In this document: piece by piece, positions 11,762-23,896 of the stretch | How the letters are laid out: the number at the start of each line of letters is the position of its first letter | How positions within the stretch are numbered: the stretch's first letter is position 1 | The notes under the pieces: generated by a model | Told to the model about the DNA's origin: nothing | What the model saw: the letters and a program-made list of their open reading frames with translations, nothing else | Databases searched by the model: none | Origin: Lingula anatina | Taxonomy: Eukaryota; Brachiopoda; Lingulata; Lingulida; Lingulidae | Reading direction: 5' to 3' | Length of the DNA stretch: 64,000 nucleotides | NCBI RefSeq assembly: GCF_001039355.2 | Contig: NW_019775069.1 | Location: 560,904 to 624,903, forward strand | Position numbers and translations under genes: made by a program

Positions 11762-14373
11762 TTTTTATTTATTTCTTTATTTTAAATGAAATTTTATTTA
11801 AATCGTTTTCATTTTAAATAAAATTTCATTTAAATCTATATTTTGTTAAACCGAGGGAGTGTTTGCAATTTAATTGAATCTGGATCTCTTAATGTAATGA
11901 TGTTGGTGTCACCACTTTCAGTGAAAAAGAGTGTATTGTGAAGATAGCCAAACGCAGATGTACATTAAGTGCTGGAATGATTACGTGAAATTTATAACAA
12001 ACTAAACGTACGCTTACAAACATAACCATTTAAAGCAGAGAGAGCCTCATTTGTTTAAAAAAGTTACTTAAATTAAATGATACAGCAGTATTATTGAAGT
12101 AAACATCATTAAAAAATTATTGGGGCAATGCTGAAATTGAAAAATATAGATATACAAGATTTTTTCTTGGCGGAGGGCAATGGTCTTGTCGCTTATATTA
12201 AGACAAACCTGCACCCAAATAAAATTGACATAAACACTTACAACTAGAGAGAGAGAGAGGGTTATGCATAATAGTAGCCAAATAGAGAGCTATGAAGCAT
12301 TATATACACGTATGGAAACTCAAACATGAGCATGGGCAAACACACAATGACTTTTACCCATGCTTCAGCGGCCGAGAATTTTTCACAATGATAACCATCT
12401 AACATCATCTCTTTATCTTGTTCAATTTCTTCAATGTCTTCAGTAAGCTTGCGAAGCCTTTTGAGATCTCTACCAAAAAATGAGAAGTACTTTAGCAACA
12501 TTGATAAATGCCAGAAGTCCGGACAAAGTTTGCATGTTTCAAAGAAATGTATGGACGTTCTTCTAAAAACTAACATCAAGTGAATTCAAACTATGAAATC
12601 TATGAAATTATTTTGCATTTAACTTTTTATACATGTAGAATACCATAAAAATGGTATATAAGATAAAACTCGAGTAGCTAATAATGAAGATTACATGTAT
12701 GTCAAATTAAATGGTCGCTAAAGTATGAACCAAGGTTTTTCATCGAAAAGGAATGAGTTGAAAATAAAATACCTTTTATCTACACCCTTAAGTATAACGT
12801 AGCTACTTTCCTTATTGAACTCCGCCATTTGTAGTAAGCCTCTTTTTTTTAGGATTCGTTGAACTGTAAGGAGTGTAAAATTGAAGCTTTAAATTGCCAT
12901 CATAAATGAATATCTAAAATACATATCTTGTGAAATAAGATCCCTTTTCACTGATTCTTGGCATATAAAATGATATCAGTCTCACGCACTGCCCCGAATA
13001 GCGGACACATTTGCATGCAAGTTGGATGTCGTTTTATACCATATCATTTTTGCTATTACTTTGTTTTGAGAGAGAAATCAATTTTTTTGGTTAGAAAATC
13101 GTCTACGGGTCATTCTAGGCGTTTTCGCATATCTTTTTAAGCTTCTCTTTTCCAAGGTTAAGTTAATTAGGTTTAACTTTCAGTAATCTCTCAGTAACTA
13201 CATGTAGGATTGGCACTAATTTTTTTTCCTCTGAGCTATTCTCACACGTTTTAAAATACAGAACTTTCTTATATATCATTAATGCCACATAATACGTAAA
13301 GGAAGAAACTTTGCAGTCGGATATAAAAAAGGCTCTTTTCATCCGCTTATCGCCTTTATTTCCAAACTGCCATTTCATTTTTCATTTTTTTAAATTCTTG
13401 GTTGTCTCATTTTAAAACGTTTACGTTTTGAAAAGCTTCGAGTGCTGTATGATTGAATTCGTGTTAACTGCACCCCTTGTGGGTACAGTACATTGTTTAT
13501 TGCACCTTCCATATGTTGCATTTTACAGTTATGTATCAAACAGAAGTAAAACAAAATTGTACTTCATTCAATTTTTTAATAATTTTAAGTGGTGCACCTA
13601 CTTCTTTTATTATTTCCATCAGGCAGAAGATGGGCAATGTACTGGTTGGGAATGGCCGTACCATCTGTGGCGGTTATCAGCGGCACTAGAATGTGATAAT
13701 AAAAAATATTATAGATGTATGGTTTTAAATATCGTTTTAAGCACTAATGTGGTCAGAGTAAGAAAAAGCACAACTTCAGATTTGTGCAAGTGAATAACTC
13801 TAAGTTTAAGACATCCTATCTATTCTATAAATGCCTCCTTAAACCACCAAAGGAGGAAGGGTACGGGACTTACAACAGGTTCAACCATTATCACGACCAC
13901 TACAAGTTCACCCCGAACAACGCCCGTTTAAGAATTGTGTACTGCTATTTACGACAATGATACGGTCTACGGCAGAGGCGGATTGACGACGGCTATTTAA
14001 TTTTTTACTGTCAGAAGACGGTCAAAAATCGAGGATGGATCAACAAAGATAATTAGGAAGACTGTCAGAAAATATCTCTGCATTAGCCCTTGTACGGGCT
14101 TTCGATTTTTAAAATTTGTCAAAAGTTTTAGCTTAATATTTGAAATTTACCTAAGCCTTCCTCCTCGGAGATGTCTATCAGTCCTTTTGCCTTCATCATC
14201 TTTTTCATTTCTGCAGGGTTTTCCTTCTTCATGCCCATTAATGTTCGGCCCTCGGGAATTTCTTCCAGTTTGATTTCCAGCACGGGAGGCCCCTCCTCGG
14301 TTTTTATGGTACACACCGACTGTTCGAACGTGAGGAGCGTCATAAGCAAGGAGGCGATAAGAGATATTTGCAT
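8852..14373 (-). CDS. Secreted proteinase K-like S8 serine protease with intact active site
   Basis: Six predicted exons: 14151-14373, 13602-13685, 12773-12863, 12358-12469, 9683-9818 and 8852-9567, again 1362 nt and 453 aa with the same intron phases as the paralog at 2049-4590. MQISLIASLLM starts the signal peptide. The I9-like propeptide includes IPNQYIAHLLPDG. The mature domain begins at W|NLDRIDYSP. All functional residues are canonical: YVMDSGI (Asp), GHGTH (His), SLGGGYSS (substrate strand), AAGNSG (oxyanion Asn) and GTSMASP (Ser). An active secreted endopeptidase is expected. Intron 4 is about 2.5 kb instead of about 250 bp and contains a BMS1 5'-end fragment, a TA microsatellite and a 9-base N run. 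This means either an insertion or a misjoin between exons 4 and 5; matching phases on both sides favour one gene. Confidence 0.87.
9972..10141 (-). pseudogene. Orphan first coding exon of a BMS1-like ribosome-biogenesis GTPase
   Basis: An exon with acceptor (ttccag) and donor (AAG|gtaaag) encodes a basic N-terminus beginning MDEDSRKPHRLRHSGPKADK and continuing with QRNPKAFAF. This layout (basic start, SGPKAxKKK, then RNPKAFA) is the characteristic N-terminus of BMS1, the GTPase acting in small-subunit processome assembly in the nucleolus. The P-loop exon that should follow is absent from the minus strand below this point, where protease exons lie instead. It is probably a captured or duplicated 5' end inside the protease intron. 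A misassembly placing the true BMS1 5' end here is the alternative. Confidence 0.72.
11364..11372. other. Nine-base N run beside TA microsatellites
   Basis: A short run of N separates a poly-T tract from a (TA)n tract (about 11373-11396). A longer (TA)n lies at about 11700-11760. These low-complexity tracts sit in the long protease intron and are a likely place for an assembly join. Confidence 0.8.
11779..11836. repeat. AT-rich perfect inverted repeat (hairpin)
   Basis: Two arms with a 22-base core beginning TTTAAATGAAATTTT and its exact reverse complement are separated by about ten bases. The structure lies next to a long (TA)n tract in the protease intron. It could be a cruciform-prone remnant of a small inverted-repeat element. 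No coding content. Confidence 0.7.
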
Positions 14374-14465
14374 GATTGCAGATCTAGATCTTCGCACAAA
14401 TTACCGTTTGTCAGCTGTGAGGAATGTATTCTGCCTCTGAAATCACGACCAATTGATCACTTTTT

Positions 14466-14562
14466 CAACCAAACCCGAGCTAAATCGATCGAGATTGTTT
14501 ATGACGAAGTTTGGGGAAGTAGTGACTTATGTATATTTTTCCAATGTCACCTTGATAAATTA
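14466..14562 (-). promoter_or_regulatory. Conserved promoter module of S8 gene 2
   Basis: Upstream of the start codon at 14373, the minus strand carries ATCAAGGTGAC, ACATAAGTCAC, a TTCCCC box and CGGGTTTGGTT in the order seen at 4687-4781 and 15452-15540. The leader also has CACAGCTGACAA near 14410. The arrangement is interpreted as the shared promoter of the protease cluster. Confidence 0.6.
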
Positions 14563-16464
14563 TCAATATCGGGTGGTTTCAGTGAATTAAATTAATGATT
14601 GGAAGCAGGGTCTTGGACAGGAAAGGATTTATCACAGCTGTGCATCGTTTTTTAAATTTTTATAAGCAGAAAAGACGATTTTGGCATCTAAATGAAATCA
14701 AACAGGCGGACAGTGCCAATTTAAAATAACGAAGATGGTATTAAGCTTGATTCTTACACAGAATTTTATCTTTTAAAGCGGAGGTCAACATTTCTATAAA
14801 TTAAAATTTTTGCAGAACGTAAGATCTGCTGTAGAATGATAATCAAATTCAGTTACATATTTACTTTAGTTGATAACTACTTGATGTACGTAAAAAATAA
14901 CTTTAAAACATTTGTGGGGGTGATTTTCATATATTGTACATTTATGTAATATCCACACGCCGAGGAAAGAATATACGTATGTTTTTTTAACATTATTTGT
15001 GAATTGAATTACTGGTATATGTTCAGTCAGGCAAGGAAGCAATAATTCCTGAGACTCTACGAAAGATCATAAAGTTAATAATAAGCAATTAAGTTTAGTA
15101 TTTCAAGTAATTTAAAGTGTGATAAAGATGAAATTGAATTTGATTTTTAAACTGGATTTTGTCATACAACTCAACCTCAGTTCACTATAAGAAGACTTTG
15201 TAATAAAGTCGGAACGTTGTGGCCTTGATTTTAAAAAATAAGATCCAGTTTGAGAATCGATCCCAATGCCAACTTCATTATTATCATTATTATTGGGATT
15301 GTTTTCTTGATAGATTTTATTTAGATACCAAAACTGTATATTGTTCCTATACAAAATTAAACACGAGGCACGGCTGTTCTAAATGCTAAAATATTTAAGG
15401 CAAACAAAGAATCATTAATTCAACGCTCTGATACCAGCCGATTCTCGTGTTTAATTTATCAAGGTGACTTTTAAAAATGACATAAGTCCCTCTTTCCCCA
15501 ACCTTTACATATCGGTCGAATCTTGGGTTTGGTTAAAACTGCGGTCAACGTGTCGCGATTTGAGTGCGCCGCATACATCCACAGCTGACAGAACCATTTG
15601 CAAACCTCTTTGAATTTCATTACTGGAATACTCTTACCACGCAGCAAGATAACAACATTACCTCATATTATGACATTATTATTATTATTATAGTTGTTGT
15701 TGTTGTTAGTTTTACTTATCATTTTTGTTCATATTGCAGAATTATTCAGAAGCACCACTCTTTTCAGTCTATACACTTTTCTTACAGTTACCCTTAATCG
15801 TGCAATAAAACATTGGGAAGTAATAAATTAGAAAGAATCTTCAGTAAATTCAAATGCATAATAAAATCCTAGCTTTAAAATGTTATGATTTTATATACTT
15901 TATTTACAGATGGTTTGAAATATTCTGATGTGCATAATGGCAATGACAATAATACAAAGTGATAATACTGTTATGAGGTAACTACAGCTTTAAAACAATT
16001 TCGACCATCATCTTTAAACATCGGTCATATAAGTGAAATATCGGCAGTTTTTTTTTTTTACACCAGAAGTTACAGGTGATAAAATTCGAGCTAGTCATCT
16101 TGAATTCTTGAATTCATCTTGAAACAATGTTAAAGTTTACAATGTTAGGTCAAAGTTTAATCCTGGTAATTCATTTAAATTCACACTTAAATATACATTT
16201 GCCGTTACAAGCTCGTTGTTCAAAATTTCACAATTATTACGAAATATGAAATAAAATATGTACATGAAACTTGAATTTTCGTTTGTCATTATTTCATGTC
16301 AGATTGGCATTAAAGACAGGAAAGAAATATATCGTTTAGAAAATTGACATCGTATACTGTAAAGCACCGACACTGAGAATATTGGCAATAGTGGGATAAA
16401 AATATACAGTTGCATAACTTCATATAGGGTGTTGATCACCTACTTTATAAAATAACGTGAGAGT
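14563..16464. other. Intergenic region with an orphan promoter relic
   Basis: Apart from the inverted promoter copy at 15452-15620, no gene is recognised. Short ATT and GTT runs lie near 15670-15715. Open frames of 75-80 codons here lack motifs or splice context. The receptor kinase stop codon at 16465 marks the end of the region. Confidence 0.55.
15452..15620 (+). promoter_or_regulatory. Orphan, inverted copy of the S8 promoter and 5' leader
   Basis: On the plus strand this segment contains TTATCAAGGTGAC, ACATAAGTCCC, TTTCCCC and TTGGGTTTGGTT, then GTCGCGATTTGAG and CACAGCTGACAG. These match, in order, the promoter and 5' leader of the minus-strand protease gene (14400-14562). It is head-to-head with that gene, about 900 bp away. 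No signal-peptide exon follows, so it is probably the relic of a third, inverted gene copy. Confidence 0.6.
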
Positions 16465-19400
16465 TCAAAAGACTTCTTCATTCAGCACATCCAGCTGTGT
16501 CTCACTGCTACTCTCGCTTCCACTTTCCAGTATTTCATCCACTATCAGGTTCTCCAGAGAACGTTGATGTTTGTCTGACTTCCGGCGGATACTGCCTTTC
16601 ATGGACAGTCTACTGGAGCTGACACTGGACCCTGCGGATTTACGACTATTAACACTACACTTCTTGGACAGTTTAGTCGAATCCAGTATGTTTGATAACT
16701 GGGAGAGGGTTTTCTTTAAGCTTCTCTTTTTAGTAAAAGGTGGCTCTTGGACGTAATCCTCCTCCTCTCTTTCGTCCACCTCCTCAGTCTCTTCATCCTC
16801 CCTTGTTTTCAACACTTCCGTCTTTTCAAACGTGCTGTCAGGGACTGGACCGCTTCTTTCTTCTTCTGATATCGGCTCCACGAGGTTTTCAAGTTCTAAG
16901 AAGTCGCAGTTTTGACTCATCATGTCTTCCAATTCAAGCCGGATGCTGGTAAAACTGGGTCTCTTCTCGGGGAGTTTGTGCCAGCACTGCAGCATCAGAA
17001 TATACCTGAATGTCAGAATGCAGTATTTAAAATGAGGTTGAACAGTAAATGGTTATGAAAGAATAAATGCCAAAAATATGCAGATAAATTTTGACGCAAT
17101 GGCGTACATATACAATTTTGCCCTTTAATTTTACATTGCTCTGGGATCTCATCAGTATCTCACGAAAGCACTAAATGGTTAAAATGAGGTCTGTTGAGTT
17201 TTTACAGGAATTCAACAAGGATGTCCCGGTCGCGTTAAAATCTCGTTAAGGTATAATTTCTAATTAGATAAGGATCGTTCAAAAAAGCCCTGCGACCCTT
17301 AATAATTTAGTTACTTTAAAATTCCTTGCTGAAAAAAGAAGGGTGTAGAATAGAAGTGGTACTTACAGTTCCGTGGAGCAGTTCTTGGGGTTCTTGAGTC
17401 TAGTGCCCTGATCCAGTTTGGTGGCTAGCTCTGTTACAGCAATATCTGGATACGGGGTTGCACCTGCGGTGGAATGAAGGACATTTTATTAACACACAGA
17501 TGTCCATATTTAAGTTTGATTTTCTTTGTTCATTTGCCATAACTATTTTTGAAAAAAAAATCATAATACTGAAATTCAAGATACAAGCAAAAAAAAAAAT
17601 GAGATTATTTAATTTAACTTTATGAAAAAACTATCGAACTTCTCAATCGACAATACTACCCGTCGGTAATAAAACTACTTTAGTTCTGTGCATAAGTAAA
17701 CTTCTATAACACCGTATGCCTTGTATTTTTAGGTTTCTTAAACATTGATATGGCAACTGTACGGGCCTATAGGCAAGCATGGTCTAAAGGACCGCATTGG
17801 TCTCATTAATCTGTCTACGTTACTGTTCCTGCACTTAAATAATAGGTCCTGCACATAAAGATTTTCGCCGTTCCAAACTTATGAAGGCCTATTTATAAAG
17901 GCCTACTTTTCAAAACACTGTATTTTCCAATCAAATGAATGAAGTTTTGACTCAACCTAGTTAAAATCAAACCATATCAACTTACCAAATGTGACAATCT
18001 CCCAAAGGAGGATTCCAAATGTCCACACATCGCTCTGTGCATTGTGAGTGCGGTCCTTCAAACTCTCGGGGGACATCCACTTCCTTGCAGGGTTATTACT
18101 GTACTCCAGGTCATTGTTAGCATCCCTCGACAGTCCAAAGTTGCTGAGCTTGACCACTTTATCTGCTCCCACCAGGACGTTACGGGCAGCCAGGTCACGG
18201 TGAACAAATCCTTTGCTGGACAGATATTCCTGGAATAAATTGTAGAGATTAGTGTCTGGACATGAAAACACAACCTGTATTTGAACAGCAAATTATATGT
18301 ATCTTAAAAATATGACTTCCTAAACATTTATATATAGGCCCTATATACCCTTATATAGTATAGGATAACACGAATGCCAGAAAATTTATACTGGAGTATC
18401 TGTAAGCCTTCCAAACTAGAAGCACATCATGTTCATTAAGATACACGGTATGATACATACCATAGCCAGAGCAATCTGATGTGCAAATGAGAGAAGCTGC
18501 TTGGCAGTGAGAGTGTCTTGTTCAATGCTGCCATCTTCATTCACCCTTGGGTATTCAATGACTTTGTGTTTAGGGTCTGCCATCGTAAGTTGACCTTCAA
18601 AACGGCAGAGTCTAGAATTAGAAAAAAATATTAGTTGACATTAATTAGACAGTTTTTAAAGATGTAAAATTGTCTATTTCACCTTTGAATAATGGAAACA
18701 AAATAAACAAATAATATTATAACGACAATTGCACAAAATTTCATCACCATGAACAATGTAAATGACATTGGCCCAATAATATCAAATTAAGCAGTACAAT
18801 TTTCCATTTTTTGAACACTATTAATTTCAAGTTTTATTTCATCATAACATCTTTCCTTTTCTAAAAACATCATCAAAAATTGTTTTTCAAAAGAGATATC
18901 GCTTTCACGATTTTATACCTTAGAAAGTGCTGTAGGTCCCTATGAGGCATATACTCCATTACCAAGGCCACTGGCTGTCTCAGTGTACAGGAACCGATCA
19001 TAGAGACGATGTTGGGGTGGTTTCCTATCTTCTTCATCAAGCTGATCTTTGCAAGTAGGTCTGCTTTGTAGGAAGATGGGGCATTACCTACAATAACAAA
19101 AAAATATTTGTTTAGATTGGTATTTTAATGAATAATTGATAACGCTATCACTTTTTAATACCCCTTTTTATAAAGTGAATGCTGTATTTTTTAATACAAA
19201 AAACAATATTTCTGTTCTTTTTAGCACTAAAACATGCGACACCCTTTCAAAATATAATGCGTTTAGTTTCATAATAACAACAAAGTAATAATAAAGTAAA
19301 AAGAACATTTAATCTGGAATAACATCAGTGTGAAACAGCTTGTAAATATCTCAACTAGATAACGATTAATAAATAAAAGGCATCTAAATTAAGCTTGAAT

Positions 19401-22400
19401 ACTTACTTTTCACCATTTTGATGGCTACTTTCTTGCCGTCACACGACCCAACGAGCACCTTGCCAAATGCCCCGTGTCCCAACTGGTGACCAAAGGTCAG
19501 ACATATGGGGTCAAGCTCCCACTTGTCCTGCACAGAAACCAGCTGGTCATCAGAATACAATCCTGGGCCTGAAATAAGAGAAAACAGCTGTTTAGACGTG
19601 CGTGTTCGTTGGTAAAATTGTGTGATATACTTAAAAATAGTAAAATGAATAGCAAAGAGTCAGAAGGCTAATATATTGATATTATTCATAGGAATTTGTG
19701 AAAGTCGACGCAAATAGTAAGCTACATCTGCTACAGCAAATATGAAAGCTACATCTGTAAATTAGTTGACACTTAGAAAGACAACCGTAATATACTGAAA
19801 TACATAATACTTAAATGCATGTTAAGGGAGATACATAGCAAATCAGCGTGCGTAAACTCAGAGAATCAAAATATTGACACCAAACTTATTTCATTATTTA
19901 TGATAATTATAAATGGTTCGCATATATTGACACCAATAATCATCATATGTAGTAATAATGAATGTTACAGATATATATAAGAAACACTGCCTACCGTTGT
20001 AACTGTTGTTCCTGCCCATAGCCCTGGCTCTTCTCTCGATGACCCTTGTACGTTTCCAGTGACATCTAATACAAATGATGACGTTGACGATGACCACTAC
20101 AACACTGACCGCCACGCATATAACGACGATCACGTGACTGGGTTTGGTTTCCTCTGTTCTGACGTGGTCAGCTAAAATTGAAAAAATAAAATAAAATAAA
20201 ATAAAATGAGCACCATGCAAGAAAAGCAATTAAGTCCGATTAAAAAATTTTAATATATTATCACACATAATTAAACGTGGAAACTTTTTTTTTTTTGGGG
20301 GGGGGGGTTATCATGTCCATAATTCTAGATAAATTTTGTTAGTTGGACGTATTTAAGTTGTACTTATTGAAATGTCTTTTCACATGTACTGTAATTAAAC
20401 GTTGAGTTTTTTTCTTGTCCACAAATCTTGATAAATTTTATGTGTTGGACATATTTCACTTTTATTATGAATTTTTGATAAATTACATCACTGTATTCAC
20501 TGCTACACTTACCATTATAATCTTTCTCATCCTCATCCTTAGACTGAAGACACACGGTGGAGGTAGAATCGGTATTTTCACACTCGGGAGTGTAAAAGGA
20601 AATCCTTGGGGAAAACGATCCGGTTGATCTGCGTTCAATTTGTAACCAGTATTTCGAGTTAAATGTCCATTCTGCTATCAGCCTGACCTCAGTGTGCTGG
20701 AGAAAAAAATGTATTGCTTAAAATGTGAATTATTGCTTTACAATAGGCATAGTTCGTCAAGGTTAATCAATCAATCAAAACATATTATATCCAAATATTG
20801 TGGGGCCAACTTTTATAGGCCTATACATTTCTACTCCTAGTTTCTATCACATCTTTTAAGATATGTTTTAGATCAGATAATTGAGTAAATAGATTTTTTC
20901 CAAGAGAACCTTAGTATCGAGAAGAAAAACTGACCATTTTATGGAAATTACACAGTACAACTTACCTCTTCCATGACATCAGTAACATGTGTGACATAGT
21001 AGTCAGACGTAGAAGCAGTGCAGCCATTGCAGCTCTCCAGGCCCCAGAAGATACTGTAGTCAGTGGGTTCTGCAGACGTCTGCTGCCAGTGGACAAAAAC
21101 ATAGATGGTGCTGCCGTTTCGCCCTGCTGTCACGGAGATGTTCATTGGATCAACAAGTGCTGCAGGGACACGTGGAGTGGCAGATGGTGCCGTCGTGGTA
21201 CTTGGCTGGCCAGTTGTTGGTGCTGTGGTGCTTGGGTGACCAGTTGGTGCTAATGTGGTGCTTGGGAGGTCGGTTTGCTTGGCTGTAGTACTTGGAGAGC
21301 TTAATGGTGCTGATGTGGGGCTTGGTGGTAAGGTTGTTGCTGCGGTGGTACGTAGAGAGTCAGCAGAGGTAAAGGTGGTGCTTGTTGGGACATCCTGAAC
21401 ACTGGGTAGACTTGGAAGTGCTGCAGATATAATTTGATTGTTTTTAACAAATTTCTCAATAAAGACATCATTTGGTAGCATTGATTTTCAATTTAGTTTT
21501 TCGTCAGTATTTAGATTAAGTAAAATATTGCTCAGTGACATTTTCATTAATTAGATAAAATTGCTTTTGTTATAATGAGGGATAATAACAGTTTCCGTAT
21601 TTAACTAGTTTGCAGGCCTGAGAAACGCCCATGAGTTTTAAAGTAATACTGTCATCTTCCCACTGGACAAGTACTTACCATTTAACTGGCTGATATCAAG
21701 TATCCTCGTTTCTGAAATAGCCACAATTCCATTTTCACTGACAACTAAGAGCTGGAATTGAAACTTGAAATATGGAAACCAATTCATCTCGTACTCTACC
21801 CACGTGTCTGCAGTCTGAAATAAAAAAATTGGGAAAATGTATTATTAACAGTATTATTTTAGGTATTCATCACGCATCCTTTATGTAGCGTCAAAATTAT
21901 TAAAATAACAAGGCCAAGAAACCCAAACTGTGAAATATATAAGACGGCCAGTCACTTTTTGGAACATTTTCGTCAGTTCGTCTTTGTCCGGTTTAAGCTA
22001 TGCAAATTCTAAACGTGCAGCCTTCTCAGTAAATACTATACTAATAAATAATCCTGTTTTTATGTTTTCCTCATTGAGGTGTATTCCCACTGACCTGAAT
22101 ATCTGTATACCAATCCTCAAAGTTGTGACCTGCATCTCGGCTATTTAGGATATAGATGACATGGCCAGAGGTTTGTCCCAGATTCGGCGGCATCCACTCC
22201 AAACGCAGAGTTCCTTTATTATAGGTGACTTGTACAGGTTTCACAAGCTCGTGGTGGGCAGTCGCTGCTTTTACTAAAATACAGAAGGAAAAACATCTTG
22301 AGTTTTAGAAGCGCCAGAAAACTACAATATGGATTCTACGAGAAGTGTGAAGAATGTCGTATTACAGCACTTAATCAATTAAAGACGTATTATCAAGTTG

Positions 22401-23396
22401 AGAAAATTTAACACTTTTATTACTCTTCACCACCACACTTAAAAGTTAACCCCCCCCCCCTCCCGCTATTACTGATCAACATGATTAAAAGCAGTGAACA
22501 AATAGAAGAATCATTTCCAAAAAATTAATTTGAAATTGAGTAAATTTTACCTGCTGAGTGATTTTCCCAGAATGCACAGGAACTCTTACAACCCGGAAAC
22601 TGGAAGAAGACCTAAAGACCTAACAAAGACCTAATAAAACAATGTAATTGCATACCTGTAGACTTAAGTTAATTAAGTTTACACTTTGCTATAAATCGGG
22701 AAATACCTAAAAAAATATATATATATTTCCATTTGGTATTCAGTGAGGAATGGCATCGTTACTGCTAGCAGTAACATTTTCAAAGCGTCAAAATTTTCGC
22801 ATGTCCAGTTACTAAGCGCCACGATGGTACTTACACATATATGGGGTGCATTGCACATGTAGTCCCAGGTGTGAGGTTCCCACTGAAGGTATTCACATGT
22901 CTCCCAGCACTGAAATGAGAACAATTAAACACGGTGACATTCTGGTATAACTACAGACGCACCCTGATAATCAAGGTACCCGTGGTCAGACTATATACAC
23001 ACTGTTTACACGACAGCAACACCCTGGACGTCAGGGAAGTTGTGACGACTTAAATGTACACAGCGTATGCTTCGATCGTTTCGCTTATTATCTGATTTGA
23101 GTACACTTTGAAAGTCAAAGCTACTCTATGGGGATCCCTACACTAAGCTTCCCTTAAGATGTATTTTTGGACGCAAAACTGTGTGAATTAAATCAGTGTA
23201 GAAAACTCCTTGAATTCATACTTACCATTTTACAGTTCCCATCTTTCATACATTCTTCATCGTTCACTTCCAACTTGAGAAACTACAATGAAATCATATG
23301 TAGGATGAAATCTTTAAAATGCATTAAAGAATTTTTATTTCAAATAGCACTGAACCCGAACGCTTCTTGAATTACGATTCCATGTGTTTGGCGCAT

Positions 23397-23445
<49 letters not shown>

Positions 23446-23896
23446 TCACTTAAATGCCGCTTAAGATGGTTCGACCACTATAGTTACAACGGGTGCTGGT
23501 CAAAATAGCCGCTTTTCGAAAGCGACAACCTTAAATTTATCAACCGACCTCTGTAATTTTTTACTGCTACGGTTTTTATTTATTTTTTACTGGTGTGGGT
23601 AAGACCTATTTGACCCGATGAACCTTTCATCGCAAAGAAATATATAACTAATTCATTTACTCATCATTTTTAACTTACCCGCTTACCTACATATTGAATT
23701 ATAATAACGTATCTAATAATAAAAACGACCAATAAACCTACGTGACACGAAGAAATGCCAATTTTGTTCTTACCTCTAAACAACGAGTTCGACATCTTCC
23801 TAACTCCACGCCCTGCTCCATTTGACTGTCAACAGTGCCCCAGGTCCAGACGAAAAAGAGAAAGAGGACGACATCCACCATCCTGACTACACCCAT
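16465..23896 (-). CDS. Receptor tyrosine (pseudo)kinase with anosmin-like ectodomain
   Basis: Fourteen predicted exons: 23774-23896, 23226-23282, 22837-22909, 22095-22273, 21679-21814, 20966-21420, 20513-20696, 19995-20171, 19407-19568, 18919-19087, 18461-18611, about 17986-18229, 17367-17463 and 16465-17005 (about 2748 nt, 915 aa). Order: signal peptide; Cys box (residues 36-75) with anosmin-1 spacing; FN3-like segments; Thr/Ser/Pro stalk (about 195-280); second FN3-like segment; membrane span (about 416-437); kinase domain (about 480-760); acidic and Ser-rich tail. The kinase has [13 protein letters not shown] (Lys512), HRDLAARN and WMSPESL. DFG reads NFG (Asn652), and the alpha-C Glu position is Lys529. 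The fold resembles the FGFR/RET/Cad96Ca group. Exon 3 uses a GTGTAAGT donor to keep frame. Membrane signalling is expected; ligand unknown. Catalysis is doubtful. Confidence 0.85.
20966..21420 (-). other. Mucin-like Thr/Ser/Pro stalk exon of the receptor
   Basis: The exon encodes imperfect repeats of about 12 residues ([23 protein letters not shown]) rich in potential O-glycosylation sites. It then enters a fibronectin-like segment with [10 protein letters not shown] and a Cys pair (ESCNGC). The repeat is visible at DNA level as repeated ggtgcttgg units, so length polymorphism is likely. Confidence 0.75.
23395..23446. repeat. AAT trinucleotide microsatellite
   Basis: A pure (AAT)n tract in the first intron of the receptor kinase gene. 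Confidence 0.95.

Noticed and set aside
9683-14373. Two separate partial protease genes (8852-9818 and 12358-14373)
   Set aside because: Exons complement each other exactly, with the same number, length and phase as the complete paralog at 2049-4590.
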